Below, one piece after another: positions 1-13,500 of a stretch of 64,000 bases of DNA (its first letter is position 1; the number at the start of each line of letters is the position of its first letter). Origin of the DNA: Anolis sagrei (lineage: Eukaryota > Chordata > Lepidosauria > Squamata > Anolidae); NCBI RefSeq assembly GCF_037176765.1, contig NC_090022.1:57925209-57989208 (forward strand), written 5' to 3'. The translations under genes were made by a program, and so were the position numbers. The notes below the pieces were generated by a model. The model was not told the origin of the DNA. It did no database searches and saw only the letters and a program-made list of their open reading frames with translations.

Positions 1-491
1 TCACATATGAACCTGTGATCTAAAATAAGCTGTTGTAAGCCACCTTGAGTCCCCCTTCAGAGGTGAGAAAGGAGAAATATAAATGAAGCAAATAAACTTC
101 TGCATGAAGTAACTTGCTAATCTATAATAGTATTGTTACAAGCAATAAATACTGTGATAAGAATTGCCCTAGAATCACTGTAACCTTTTCTGATAGATAA
201 TAATGTACTTAATGCTTTAATGTAGCACTGTATAAGGTAAGTGCATTATTTTGAAAATAATCTCAATTGCTTTTATGCATGTTTCTGACAGGTGGCATTT
301 ATCTCATCTGCCTTTGTAACAGGAAAATAATTATTCCCATTTTACAGATGGGAAGCTGAAATGTCTAATATTAATACAATGACCCAAGAGGCCACTAGGC
401 CGCTTAGTGACCTGGCACCAGCTATGTCCCACCCAGAGGCACAAGGATGGATAAATTACATAATAATATAATAATATTTATTTATTTACAG
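1..491 (+). other. Last intron of ASB14
   Basis: No further ASB14 coding exon is visible here. The first ~108 bases are an L2/CR1-type LINE 3' end. Bases ~325-370 include a run resembling the 3' part of MIR/CORE-SINEs (cccattttacagatggga). The rest is AT-rich unique sequence. Confidence 0.5.
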
Positions 492-670
492 CAAACACCC
501 GCTCTTTAAAACATCTTTGCCGCCTGAGAATCAGAAAATGTTTAGGCCGCTTACGTCTACGTTGTCCCGTCTTCTTTACCTTTCTACCACTTCCAAACCG
601 TTTGAAAGACTATATACTCTATAAGGAGTATGATCTCTATGGACAAGGAATTCTGGAAGGGATCTACTAA
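492..670 (+). CDS. ASB14: ASB14 last coding exon (SOCS box)
   Basis: Terminal coding exon of an ankyrin-repeat and SOCS-box protein. A 3' splice site (tttatttacag) ends at 491. The exon opens with two bases of a split codon, then reads 58 codons to TAA at 668-670. The translation contains the elongin-binding BC box [10 protein letters not shown] and the cullin-5 box LPLP within [11 protein letters not shown], and ends [16 protein letters not shown]. From family knowledge, such proteins recruit elongin B/C and CUL5 to form a ubiquitin ligase, with the ankyrin repeats binding the substrate. The match to ASB14 rests on my memory of its C-terminus and on synteny, since ASB14 lies next to APPL1, tail to tail, in human. 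Upstream exons lie outside the window. It could be another ASB paralogue, but the position argues strongly for ASB14. Confidence 0.86.
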
Positions 671-745
671 TTCAGATGTACAACACTGTGTCTTATGCAA
701 ATACACGTTTCAGCTTATGCAAGTTTTAGAAAAAAAGGTATGTAG

Positions 746-751
746 AATAAA
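746..751 (+). terminator. Candidate poly(A) signal of ASB14
   Basis: AATAAA lies 75 bases after the ASB14 stop codon. Spacing and strand fit a short 3' UTR. I cannot show that it is used. Confidence 0.4.
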
Positions 752-2997
752 ACAAGCAAAATGAATCATGGTTACTAAAATCTGTGGATAAATCACAGCA
801 TCATCTGCAGTCAAACTACATATTCTTCTTGAGAAACGAGCAATAGAGGGCACATTCAGAAGGCAACTTTCAAAAATAGTAACTAGTATACTGCTGCTTT
901 CCCATGAACAGAGAAACACAAATCAAATTACACGACTTAATAATGTTCAATTTATTCTCTTTGGGGCAGTAGGCAAATTCAAGTATTTCAATATATGTAA
1001 AGATGCATTTATTTTTTAACAAATTATAAACCAAAATGTTTATAGTGGATGGCCTGCTTTTTGACCCCTGTGACACACAAAAAATGGACCCAATAGTATA
1101 CCAGCCAAAATTCTTCATACCAAGATGGGCAATGCTCCAGCATCTCCAAGCAACTGTGGCCATCCTTTAACAATTCAAGATGGGTATTAACCACTGCATA
1201 ACAAGTTATTCTCCTATATTTCAAGGCAAATTAAAAGTATTTTTCCAGCTGTTATTTTTTTTATTAAGCACAATAAATGATTCTCCAACGATGGATAAAT
1301 TCCTGCATGACTGGCAGGCTGAAAATACATTTGACAAAAGTTTCAGGTAATTCTGAATTTTTGGATACATCATGAACTTTTGGGGATCAATGGCAAGCAA
1401 GCAAAATATTTACAAAACCATTACAGAAATCCATCTTTAAAATTAACTGGACTTTGATGAAGTCCTTCATACACATAATTTAATTAGTAGCAAAATTTCA
1501 ATCTGCAATTGACAACATCAAGTTGAAAATCGTGAGTTATTTATTAACACATGTATTAAGGGCAGTTGTGTTACAAATCTTTAAAACAATGCAAAAATCA
1601 CAACCACTGGAACAGGACCAAACCATTACTTTACCAGTAAGAATTTGACCAATCCACTATATTGCAAAAATCACAGATTGGTTATTTTTACAGACTTTGT
1701 GGCTTGCTTATTAATCTTATCATGACAGAATACTGTTCCTTCTACGCTACATGCTGGATCATTCTTCCTATCAAACTAGATCATTTTTTTCTTTGGTAAC
1801 AGGTATAGAACCATTTGGGAAAGGAGGAGAGTGTGGTTCTCCCCAAACTTCTGCAGGCCAGAGGATGACCACGGGGAGGGCCTCTCCGCTTTCTCCCCTT
1901 CTGCCTGCCCTGCCTGATGTTGAGATGGAGAAGGGAAATCAAATGAGTAGTGGGCAAGGGAATTCCTCCTTGGAGGTCTCGCCTGCCACTCACCCCTAGC
2001 TGCCTGGGACTGGGACACTCTCCCAGGAGTGGCATCCCAGTGGGGAACCCAGATTCCCCATCCCTCTCTTTCGTTAATATGGATTTGCAGTGTTCATAAA
2101 ATGGGCTCTGAAGAAAACATGGGAGTTATTCTCCTCAAACAGAGGGAGGGAAGGGTAGAGTTTTTAAAACACCACCACCAGCTTCATTTGCAAACGAACC
2201 ATTTTTTTCCGACTACAATTCATGATGGAAGAGAGGAACATGAACAGATATTTCTCATTGCTACACGTCTCAAGAAAATAAATCGCATGCAGCAATCATA
2301 TTCTCTTTCTTAAACTTTGTTGTTAAAGTATGATCTAGTTTATAAAACTGGAATTTGAAAGAAGGAAAGTCCCAGCACCCAGAATGTGGAGTTCAGCTCT
2401 TGCACCCTTACAGCACAATCCCAAACATAGTTTACTCAGAAGTATGCCCTATTAGATTCAGTGGGTCTTACTTCTTGATAAAGCTGGCACAGAACTGCAG
2501 CCATGTAAAACAGGAGGGAAATAACATTTGATTGTTCAATATAGAAAGAAAAGTTTATTTCATGATTATGAAGCACTGTTTCGTACACCACAGTATCCCT
2601 AAATCAAAATAATCTCTCTATAGGAAAATACATGCTTACCACGTGGTGAGAAGTGGGGCACGAGCTATTTTTGCACCATGAACATACCAACCAAGCAGCC
2701 AAATTAATGATTTTCTCTACAGACTGTACACTTAACAGAAAAATTAATGTGGGAATTATGGAATATTTGTATAGTCAGGATAATCTATGCCATCAAACTA
2801 GGTATGGCATCCTGTTTTGGGACAAATGCATGCATACATTTCCCTGACGTGTATTTTGGGGACACGGGCAATGCTACTCCTTTAATCCCTTGCCCAAAGC
2901 ACCTAGCCCTTCCCCTCAAATAACTAAAGAGTGTCACAAACCCCCTTGTGGCCACCCCATTCCTGGGAAGCAGGCAGAATCACTAGAACATCTAACT

Positions 2998-3308
2998 CAG
3001 GCATGAGCAAACTTCATCCCTCCGAAAGATCGACAGTTCAAATCCGGGGAGCGGGGTGAGCTCCCATCCTTGCAAGGACATGGGAGAAGCCTCCCACAGG
3101 ATGATAAAACATCTAGGTGTCCCCTAGGCAACGTCCTTGTAGAATGCCAATTCTCTCACACCAGAAGCGACTTGCAGTTTCTCAAGTCGCTCCTGACACA
3201 CACACTAAAAATAATCCCTCCAGGAGTTTTGGGCTTACCTACCAGCTGTTAGGAATTGTGGGAGTTAAAGTTAAAAACACCTAGAGGGCTAAAGTTTGCC
3301 CCTGCCTG
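2998..3308. mobile_element. hAT-type MITE carrying a nested SINE
   Basis: Terminal inverted repeats run CAGGCATGAGCAAACTTC on the left and ...AAGTTTGCCCCTGCCTG on the right. Flanking 8-mers ATCTAACT and TTCTAGCT agree at 6 of 8 positions, consistent with an old 8-bp hAT target duplication. The interior repeats the palindromic family seen whole at 34398-34531. A SINE sits at 3024-3213. Confidence 0.65.
3024..3213 (+). mobile_element. tRNA-derived SINE, 5'-truncated, nested in hAT MITE
   Basis: Begins just before the box B region (GTTCAAATCC) and ends at the family 3' end (AGCGACTTGCAGTTTCTC...CTCCTGACAC). It is flanked by an 8-bp direct repeat ATCCCTCC at 3016-3023 and 3214-3221, so it inserted into the already resident MITE. 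Confidence 0.75.
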
Positions 3309-6300
3309 TTCTAGCTACATCCCATTTGTATGTTGCAAGGCATGAAATGATGACATTGGCACAGAAGCAGGGACTTCTAAAACAAGGCTTCAATTTTTTT
3401 CCACTCCTGACCCCTTTTAACCCAAGAATTTTTTATGTGACCCTGGGCATATAGTTATATAAATTAAGTGTAAAAATCAAAACACTTACTAATAACAAAC
3501 CAGCATTTGCAAGGCCTGCAAAACAGGTTTCCACTGTTGTCAAAATTTTGGAGACACCAATGTTGCGTTACTCTTGTAACTATTTCATACCTGGCTATAC
3601 AGAAAACCAGACACTTCTGAGATTCTGCCTGTTCCTCACAAAGCACAGAACAGCCATGGTTTTTGGAGGCAATGGTGTTTCAGAGATTGTTTAGTAAAAA
3701 GTACATGGCTCACATTACCATGGCTCCACATATGGACCCACTGCATTATGCAGAGCCATATATATATATATGCAGTATATGTACCAATTGCAGAGTATGG
3801 TTGAACATATCTGTCAGCTCTATTTTCATAGCTGTACTCCACAAGTTATTTCCACGTAATTTAAAAATCTGTACATATTTGCTGTGCATGAAGGCATGCC
3901 TCAAATAAGACAAATGTCCCATTTGCTAAGATATGTTTATGCATGTGTGTACAGCAACTACACAGAGTAGTTGCTGTACACTTCAAAAATATGCTTCTGG
4001 CATGAACTTCTGCTTTCTTTCACAGAACACTTTGCCAGCCCAGTAATGTATACGGTACATTTCTAATCACAAGCTAACTTTCTGTATTCAGCTCAGGACG
4101 TGTAAATTAGGTAAACCCATCTTTTAAAAACTGCAAATTTGGGACACATCTGTGTTCTAGGGTTAATACAGTATATATAAAATCATGGTTTACCATGGTT
4201 CACCAAATTTAAATCATCTTTAAGCATGAAAAATCTAAAGATCTCCCCTTTCCAACATAACCATATAGACGTATAAACACATTTTCATTCATTTTTCTTC
4301 ACAACATATGCAAAATATGAGCTTTCAATTCCACCAAGAGCAAACCACCATGCCCTTTTAAAATTGATATCCTACTTAACGTGTAAAAGATAAAAATGAC
4401 CAGTTTTATTAGTGAGGAAATTTGATATTACGCATATTATAATACAGTGAAGTAACATACATATCTTTACATATATATAAATACGCACACATACACTGCA
4501 GGTGACAACTGCTGGAAGTTAGCTGCAAATTAATGATCATCATTTTTTGACATAAATTCAGCATTCATTTCAAGACAAATCTCAGATTCTTGTGTTATAT
4601 AGGACTGTGAGCAGTTTAAAAAAGCAGTACAATAGTTAATGACACCTTTTGCCCATTAATGTCAGCTGCCTCAAATATAAAGACATGATTAGTTACAGTA
4701 TTTCTTATTAAACAATTGATATCTCCTATGAATGCCATTCTGGGGTAATCCACTACAGCTGGGTTTCCATCCCACATGCCAATCCAACAAGAAAGGACAA
4801 CATTTTATTTTTCTTGTAACCACAAGCCCCTTTCCCTTTCTACTGGTTTTTATAATCCTGCCAATGCAACCTGATGAAATTCAAAGACAGTAATATTAAA
4901 ATGGAGAAAAAAATGAAAGTATTGACATAAAAAAAAGATGGGGCTCTGTCATGACCACCTGATCAAGGGGGGTGGTGGTTAAGAAATGGAGCTGTCCAGG
5001 CAACCACAACCTAGCAATTCTCAGAGGTGGACAAAAAGGGAGGATTTGAGAAAAATATTTATATCCTCCAATGAGAGAGAAATGGAGGAAATAGGAGTGA
5101 AGAAAGGGAATACCATATAAAGGTGAAACAGTAAGTATTGAATCTAAAGAAATCAAGGAAGGGGGCAGTTCTACACTGACCACCAATCCCGGGGATGATC
5201 CAACATGGCGAAAGTTGAAGCAGTCCCGGGATACTTTCAACCCCCTCCCCCGGGCAGCCATTGGAGACAAAGGAAGGAGTCCTGGCAATCCAGTGGCACT
5301 AAACCCGGTGTGGCAATTTTCATTTGTAATTTTCCTTAATGAAAATATGCTATTTTAAACTTTTGTGCAGACCGCAAAAACAAAGTATTTGCAATTGAAT
5401 AAACGTTTTCCATGTTTCTTATGACAGAACCAATTAGGAAATGACATTTATAACCCAGGAACAAAAATTATGTACATAGTGTTATATCTCTGGGGCCATC
5501 CTGAGAATGAGGAATTGTTCCTCCTCCTTATCATGAAAAAAATAATATTTGAAAGCATTTGGAAATATTTTAATTTGCATAAATCAGGGTGTGTTGCGAC
5601 TAATTTAGGCAGAGCTACGTACAAACTTACGGAGAAAGGGAAAGGGGCTAATGGTTACATAAAAAACAGAACATGGTCCTGCCTCGTCGGGTTGGCATGC
5701 AGGATGGAGCACAGCTGTAATGGGTTGGTTACCATTCTGGCTGGCCCAGAATCAACCTTCACAGTAGGTTCAATTCCTAATTTCATATGCCATATTGAGC
5801 TAAATCTTCAGGGAGGTAGAAGGAGATTCCTTAGGTCACCAGTGAGCAGATGAAACCTTTCCTAAATTTATTTGTGCACCATCTGTCTCTTCTGATCATC
5901 TGGGATTTTGATTAAATGGGTCAGTAAGATGAAATGCTTTTATTGGATTTTTACTCACATTCTCCATAAAATAAGGGCTTCTATATAAAATCAGACACAA
6001 AAGGTTAGATCCTATGACAGGCACATTTAAAACAACTTCCCTATCTCTTTCCCTCTGCAGTAAATCCTGCAGCCCTTGGAAAATGTGACACACCAGAACA
6101 GGGGAGCCTAACACATGGGTAAAATAGTGATGGCAATTCTTTTAAAAATGTTTAGCGGCGATTCCTGTGGCACCTTTAAACTATGGAAGGATCATGAATC
6201 CAACCCATTGTTTCATATTAACTGTCCTATTTCTTTGGAGGAAAAGACCACTACAAGCTTCAAATAATTAAAATTATGTTGGGGTAATTAATTAAAATAA

Positions 6301-7413
6301 TTAAAAGAAATCCAGATGAGGCTCTTTAAATTGTTTCAAAGATTCAACCATGTAAGGTATTCTGCAAGAGTTTATTGAAATAAAGCTAATTATGGCAACG
6401 TCTTCACGTACATATAGTACTTTCATCAACGTATTCCAAACTCTACTGATGAGAAGGGACTTCAAAGAGCAGGGCAAATGCCCCGTTCTCATTCAGACAG
6501 GCAAGAATTTAACTGCATAAATTTACTGCTCCAACCCTGTGGGACCTCTGCCATCAAGCCTTTTTCCCCTTCTTTCCCACATTCCTCTGCAGCACCAAAA
6601 TCTAATAGATGAACTCCTAGCCCTTCAGAGGTTTTGGGGTGCACAAAAGGACTGTAGGAAGAAGACCACACTGTCCCTTCCCAATTCTACCTGCGGAAGC
6701 AGAATCCTCATTGCATCCTTCCCAGCGCTGTTATCTCCCCCTCCTCCCAACGTGTCTTTGCTACCATTACACAATTGCTCTGAAATACAGTTGCGAGGAC
6801 ACTAAGACCAGTGCCGGCCAATGCAATCTCACATAAAAATAATGATCTCACATTTATAATCTAAACATCACACCTTACAACTCCCCCCCCCCTCCAATTT
6901 ATTCCAAGATGTATTTACGTAAAATTGACACCTTGCTATCTTCAGGAATTAAAATAACATCTTGAAATAACGTTTCTTATGGCATACATTTCATGGACTG
7001 GAGTGCATCTGGATCAAATTGAATTTGTTCATAATTGAAATGTGCAACAAACACCTTGTTTGTCAAAACAGATGAAGCACAGTTAATCCTCTGAAGCTGC
7101 AAACAGAAAGTGGACGTAAAGAGCATGAAATCTTTGTGCTTAATCTATGGCAATCTCTTCCTCATGAAGTCATCTGCACAGAAAAATAAAAGACCTTCAA
7201 AATCCAATTCTACTATAGCAATTATCACACTTTTTTAGGATTGGGAAGAGAGTCCACATTTACATTAAGCAGACAGTTTCGAGTAAAATCAAAGCTTAAC
7301 AGGGCAAAATATGAAATCTTATTTAATAAAACAAACCCTCCACCTTTGCTTCTTCTTCTGTAACTTGCAGCTGATCTTGTGCAACCAGTCCAAACACTTG
7401 CACTGAAGTTTCC

Positions 7414-7563
7414 TCATGCTTCGGATTCTTTCTTCTTCTTCCCATCTTCTCCTAAATCACTGTCTTCTGATTGGCTGCTACTAAGGACTACAAACTGTCC
7501 TTCACCAACACTTTGGCTTGATCTACTGGAAGCAGCTATTAGTCGGCTTTGCTCTTCTAAATC
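7414..7563 (-). CDS. APPL1: APPL1 exon 22, C-terminus (residues 660-708)
   Basis: 49 codons and TGA (7416-7414): DLEEQSRLIAASSR ... GQFVVLSSSQSEDSDLGED ... KESEA. Acceptor TTGCAG ends at 7564. Confidence 0.97.
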   Translation of the reverse strand, partial: DLEEQSRLIAASSRSSQSVGEGQFVVLSSSQSEDSDLGEDGKKKKESEA

Positions 7564-10500
7564 CTGCAAGAAATCACTCACTTTTAAACAGGACACCAAA
7601 ACTGACTGTGGACTGTAAATTAATGCACTTTAAATACCCACAAATTCTATGTTGTGACCATAGCACCTGAAATCCTGTTTCTCAAAAGGGACAGAATTGG
7701 ACAGAGTTCAGAAAAAGATCAGGAAACTGGGAGGATTGTTACTATAAGAAAGGCTTACAAGGTTTGGCCTTTTCAGTTAAAGAAAAACGGCAACTGGCAG
7801 ACCTGATAGAGTCTGAACATATATACAAGATGTGACTGACGTGGTTTGAAAAGCGGAGCTTAGTATGAAGGGTTGTGGTCAATGAAGAAAGCAAGAGGTA
7901 GGAACAGATTAACCTCCACTTCCATGGAGGGATGGGATGAGTAACGGAAACACGCAAAAGCGGAGGGATTCCCTTCAGTTGCAGGACACCCAAAAGTGAA
8001 ACTAGCATTACCATAGTAAATCATTGATCAATTACAACCTCAAAATCAAATAAGAACAAAAAATATATAAACAGAAAGGTAGTATATTATTTTCTTGTGC
8101 TTTGAATCAGGGATGAGAGAGAGGAAGAGATGGGGACAAGCAGGAGGTAGAAAAGCACAACAAAAGATGTCTCTATAGGCCAGGAGCAACCCTTGCCTCT
8201 CTGCAGCTGATGGGAATGACAAGAGACTTGCTCCTAAGACAAAGGACCCATACATTCCTACACAATCATAGCATTATGATTCCACTTCAACTGCCATGGG
8301 TGGATACTGGGGCTGTTATTTTGCCAAAACACGTGAGTTCTCTGGCTGAGAATTCAGACTTTCTAGTAGTGTACCTTCAAGCTGTGCCTGACCCAGGATG
8401 ACCCTAAGGCAACCGGTCACATAATTGTTTAGAAGGTCGGGCATTGCCTTCCTGAAGTTAAGCGAATGGTTAAACTGCAAAGCCAAGGACTGCATATGAC
8501 GTGGTTATCATAACTCCACCAACAGCAGAATAGTGATACTGCTGTCACCTCCTTGTTATGGCCAATAAAGATAAATACAGTCAACTACTGGAAAACATCT
8601 GTTCACCAAAAAACTAATGTATGATTAGGTCTTTAGTCTGTCCAACAGAGCTTTTGTGTGTACCAAAATATAAAATTATCAGCAACAGTTCAAATTCAGA
8701 AACAATTTAACAGGGCTTTTACATTTCTAAGATCCTGGTGTAATCAAGAGGCATGATACAGACAGATATATGCAGGACAAGCTATCTGCCATATAAGGAT
8801 GTCAAAGCATAATCTCTAGTAAAGATTACAATTCAGAACAAAAGGCCCTTCTGGTTTGACATCGTGGTTCCAACAACGTCAGCTATATTGTTATTTGAAG
8901 CCCCAAAATTGGGCATAAAGACGTCAAAAGGCCTTTCCCCAGCAGCTGGATTTAAGGTTATACATCCACAGAACACTGGAAATCCCATAGAGCCTCCATA
9001 ATTATTTATCTCCATCAATTTCTCCTTCAACAGCCCTAAAATTTGTGACCACCATCACACCTTCTCTTAGGAAATTCTACAGCTTTTCCAGATGTTATGC
9101 AGGCAAGTATTTTGTCCTGTCTTCTATAAATCTACTGCTAATCAATTTCATTAGTTAAATTCAAATTCTAGTGATATGGGGGAGAAGAATGTCCATTTTC
9201 ACCAGATAATTGATAAATCTATTGACCTACTATTTTGTAAGCTCAGAAACTCCTAAGGCTGGATCTGCATTCTGATTAAATTGAGAATTCTCCTGGATTA
9301 AATACTGAAACACACTTCTCTTCTATAAATAGACACTTTTTAAACAGAAAAGATCTGGCTATAATCAAATACATACCTTTTCAATTTGTTTTTGTTTACT
9401 AAGCTCCTTTTGCTGTTTTTCTTTTACTTTGTCTATTTCTTTCTGCTTTTCTGATGTTCTGCGATCCTGAAAAGTACAATCAGTGTGCATATACCAATAA
9501 GTACTGGGGAGAAGTGGAGATTGGTATATTTTGTGTGATCTATTTAAACAATTTCACATCAAAGTATTGACTGAGGGATTCACTTTCTGAACAGGGACTG
9601 TTTTCCCTGCGTGGTCACTGCAATTTACACATATATGGTAATATCCGGCGCTCGCGCCGGCAGCAACGGAAAGTTCACGAGATTAAAGATCCGTTGGAGC
9701 AGCCCCTCCCGCCCCCCTCTCCTCTATAAATAGCCCTCCTGAGAGGCTGCGGTCAGTTCTTTCAATCCGCGCTAAAAACGGCAGCATCAAGGAAAGTAAA
9801 GGGATTGAAATGAGTACAACTTCTTTCAAGAAATGTGCTTTGTGTCCGAATAAATATCCGGACAACGATGCTCATCCACATTGCCTTGTTTGTTTGGGAG
9901 AGGGGCATCTTTCCCAACCATGTGAGATTTGCAGAGCCTTTACGCCGCAAACTAGGAAAAATAGAGAATTACGATTAAAAGCGGCGTTATATGAACAGGC
10001 TTTGCTTCCTCCAATAGAAGGTACCTCAGATAAGGCCGATCCGGGTCTTAAGAAGAAAAAAGTTATAAAGTTAAATAAGATAAAAGCCAATAAGCCCTCC
10101 GAGAGAGGTGAAGTGGCTCCAAGTTCTCAGACGAAAAAGCCTCAGAACCCCTCTAAGGAGGGAGAAATGGCGTTGCAGAGCCAACCGCCAAGTAAAATGG
10201 CGTTACAGGCTCATGAAGGGGAGAAGACTGAAGGAGCGATCCTTCAAATACCTGCTGAGACGGGTCCCAAAGCCGCGGCGCAAGCGACGGCCTCGGCAGT
10301 GACGCCAATCCTGGCTCAAGGGCCCAACGATGCCGTGGCTTCGGTGTCGAGGTCCCTTTCCTCTCCATCTGGGACCATGCAGATGACTCCTCGACGCGCT
10401 CGAGGCCGTGCTCCTTCGCGCACTGCGTCCAAAGATGGCGGACGCCGGCGTCGGAGCCGCTCGGCGTCGAGACCTACAAGCTCCTCCCCTGACTCCACCT

Positions 10501-13500
10501 CTAGCTCTAGCTCCTCCCCTTTGAGGAAGCGAAGCAGAAAAAGGAGGACCCAGGATAGCCCAGGGAAAAATCCACATACCAAAGGGATGTGTATGCCTTG
10601 TCAGCCTTTGCCTAATGGCGCTAATCAAGGAAGCCAGGATTGGAGGACTGGAAGTCAGAGTAGCCTTAGCCAGCCAATGCCTCCACTAATGTCTTATGGG
10701 GGAATGATCCAAGGATTGTCTAGTTCGTAATCTGTAGTTTTTTTTTTACTCACATCACTCACTTTGTGAAACATAAATATTTTATGTCAACAGCATTTGC
10801 ACACTGAAGCAAGAGATGTCCATGAGAAACAGGTCTCTCTTTCTCTCTACACACACACACACACACATATTATGCTGACTAGCTTGACAATGTGTTCTAT
10901 TAACTATCCTGGAATGCGGACTACTTTGCCAAGTTATATTTTTCTTACACACATCCTTGTTAATAGTACAGGGTAGTTGTGATTATTTCTGACTCGGGTT
11001 TGCCAGAATAATGTGTAGTGCTGAACACCTAATGAAGTACTCCATAATGTCTTTCAATGTATGTGAAGCCTACAAAACAACCATAGATTTCATTGCAATT
11101 AGAAGCCTTACCAGTTCAGTATGAAACGCAATCTGTTTCGCTATCCCTACAGAGTCACAGATCTAAATGGAAGAGAAAATAGAGAATCAGTCAGGACAAC
11201 AAAATGTAATAATCTTTCAAGGGATGTGGTTTAATCACACCTTTAAATCATTCAATTATTTTGTTTACTCAGTAACTTCAATGGGAACAGACATACCTTT
11301 TCTCCTTCATTATTTGATTCAAATATGTAGCAGACAGATGTTGATCTGCCATCTGCTCTCCCTGTTGATGTCCGAAGCACAAACCCAAAAAGGCGCTTGT
11401 TCTCCTGGTGCGTGGCATACAGAACTACATTTGGCAAAGGGAACTGTGAAAGAGAAACAAAAGTACGATCAAAGCTTCACTGAAAGAATAAATGGATTTA
11501 AGGATGTGGTGAAATGATCACTGTTGTCATATACCTTCAAGTTAATGCTGACTTATGACAACATATCCTAAACTTTTATTTTAGGCATTGCTTAGGTTGA
11601 GAGTTTCATATATAACTTCCCAATGTTCACTTAGAAGAGTTTGCAGTATGTGGTTTCAAATGATAAGATTACCACATCAAAATGAATAAAATGGAACATC
11701 ATGGAAGATGCTGTCTTGCTTGGCACAGAGGAGCATTTAACAGTATATAAACTCTTCTTACTGCTCTGAATGCAGAAACCACATACATTCATTTCCTCAT
11801 CCACATGGAAAAAGGCAAGCTTGTCCTCCTTAAGAGATGCATATCTCTTAAGGAACTGATGCTCTGTCGGATTCCCAATTTGCTCCTATTGTGCCAAAGC
11901 AAAGAGATCCAGCAAAGTTAACAGCTGAGGCACACCACGAAACAGAAACTTTCTATCTTGAACTCTTAGCCCCCATTTATCCTAAACTTTGAACTGTTTC
12001 ACATCCATTTAGTTATTTATAATGTCAGCTTTGTGTTACACTCCTATAAATGTTAATAGACTGTGTCCTTTTAAGAACTAAAATCAGTATACAGTTCTTT
12101 ACTAAATATTTGCTTAGCACTAGGCATAACAGCTGCTTAGGGCAGTGTTACAAAGGTGGGGACAATAACAATGGTATTGCAGGGAGAACCAATGTCTGGG
12201 ACTGGGAATCATGGGCAAATGGAAAATCACGTTGAAATAAATGGAAAAATGGCAACAGAAGAGAAATAAACCTGCACACAGCACGTTAGAGGTCTGCTCT
12301 TATTTTAGCAACTCACCCTTAATCTTGTAACTTGGGTCTGTGGATCAATTAACCTATAAATATTAATGTAGGAAACCAAATGTTATTCTACAAAGAAATA
12401 AGCTAAAATACATATACGTATGTATTTTAGCTTTAGAAAGAGAGGACTTACTTTAAGCAGTCACACGTAACTAACAAGTGCGACTCTGTCATTCTGAAAA
12501 TGTTATGGATCGCTCGAGCTGCGAGTATTTGGCGCATTGTTTCATAAACAACGTCAGAACTTTCATCCGACTTCACCTCCATGGATCCAAGGAATCGTAC
12601 AATAAATAACTGATGAAGGATGGAATCTACAATAAGATTAGATCAAACAAATGATGTGAATCATGTAGTAAAACTATCTCTCTCTTCTGACAACATCTCT
12701 GTCAATGTGATGATTGTGAAACAGTTCACAACCTTCATACATTATTAAAAATGACAAAAGCCAGTGCCTAAGACATCTGCTGTATATGTCAATCCATACT
12801 AATTTTAATCAGTTAGAAGGGATGATATCATTAAATAACCGTTGGGATCATATGGAAGAAAGGAGCAAACAGCCATACTGTCATGTAAGAGCTAGGCTAC
12901 TTTACATACAAAGACAATATATATATATACTCTCTTCATCTTGTTCACACTCACAGCCTGCCATTTTTAACAGAACATTCCTTAAAATGAACACACTATT
13001 CTTTTTCAATGGTTACTATACAGACTTTTAAAAGTTATGTTAGACTTAATTAAAAGTCTGTTCTACCTTCTGTTTCGGATTTGGTTCCTCCAGATTCTCC
13101 AAAAGGATTTGTACGTCTGTCAAATATAGAAGACATCACATCAGTGACTGGCAAACACAAATTCATCAAACAAAACAATTATGTATTAAAACAAGTAGCT
13201 AACCTAGTTAGAGTTCTTTGGATCAGCTGACATTTCTGAACACTCTTCAACGTGGAGCAGGCATGGGCAAACTTCAGCCCTCCCACAATTTCCAACAGCC
13301 AATTTGCTCATGTTACAGAGGTCCAAACAGCATGTAGCTAGTCACTTACTACAGTGGTAACATCTAGCATCTCAAGGAATAAGTGCAGTTGTTGCACAAG
13401 ATTTAAAAGTGCAAAAGCATTCCAGACGATCTGGAAACCAGGGCCTTAAGGTTCAAAACTGAGTACACCCAAACTGTGCGCCGGTATCTTCAGGTGGAGT

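Larger units (their letters stand above)
752..7413. other. ASB14-APPL1 convergent spacer and APPL1 3' UTR
   Basis: No spliced or open coding sequence is supportable here. The leftward part of APPL1's 3' UTR must run down from 7413, but its poly(A) site cannot be fixed: several tttatt (AATAAA on the minus strand) occur, for example near 6896, 6370 and 4804. Recognisable contents are a hAT MITE with a nested SINE (2998-3308) and a frequent reptile repeat fragment near 2410-2505. The remainder is AT-rich with no recognised signal. Confidence 0.5.

Noticed and set aside
4896-5288. 130-codon minus-strand frame in the ASB14-APPL1 spacer
   Set aside because: No recognisable domain, no splice context, lies in the probable APPL1 3' UTR; leucine/phenylalanine-rich composition is typical of chance frames.
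5470-5853. 127-codon plus-strand frame
   Set aside because: No family resemblance and no supporting splice sites or promoter.
10203-10628. 141-codon minus-strand frame
   Set aside because: Antisense shadow of the DIRS-type ORF1.
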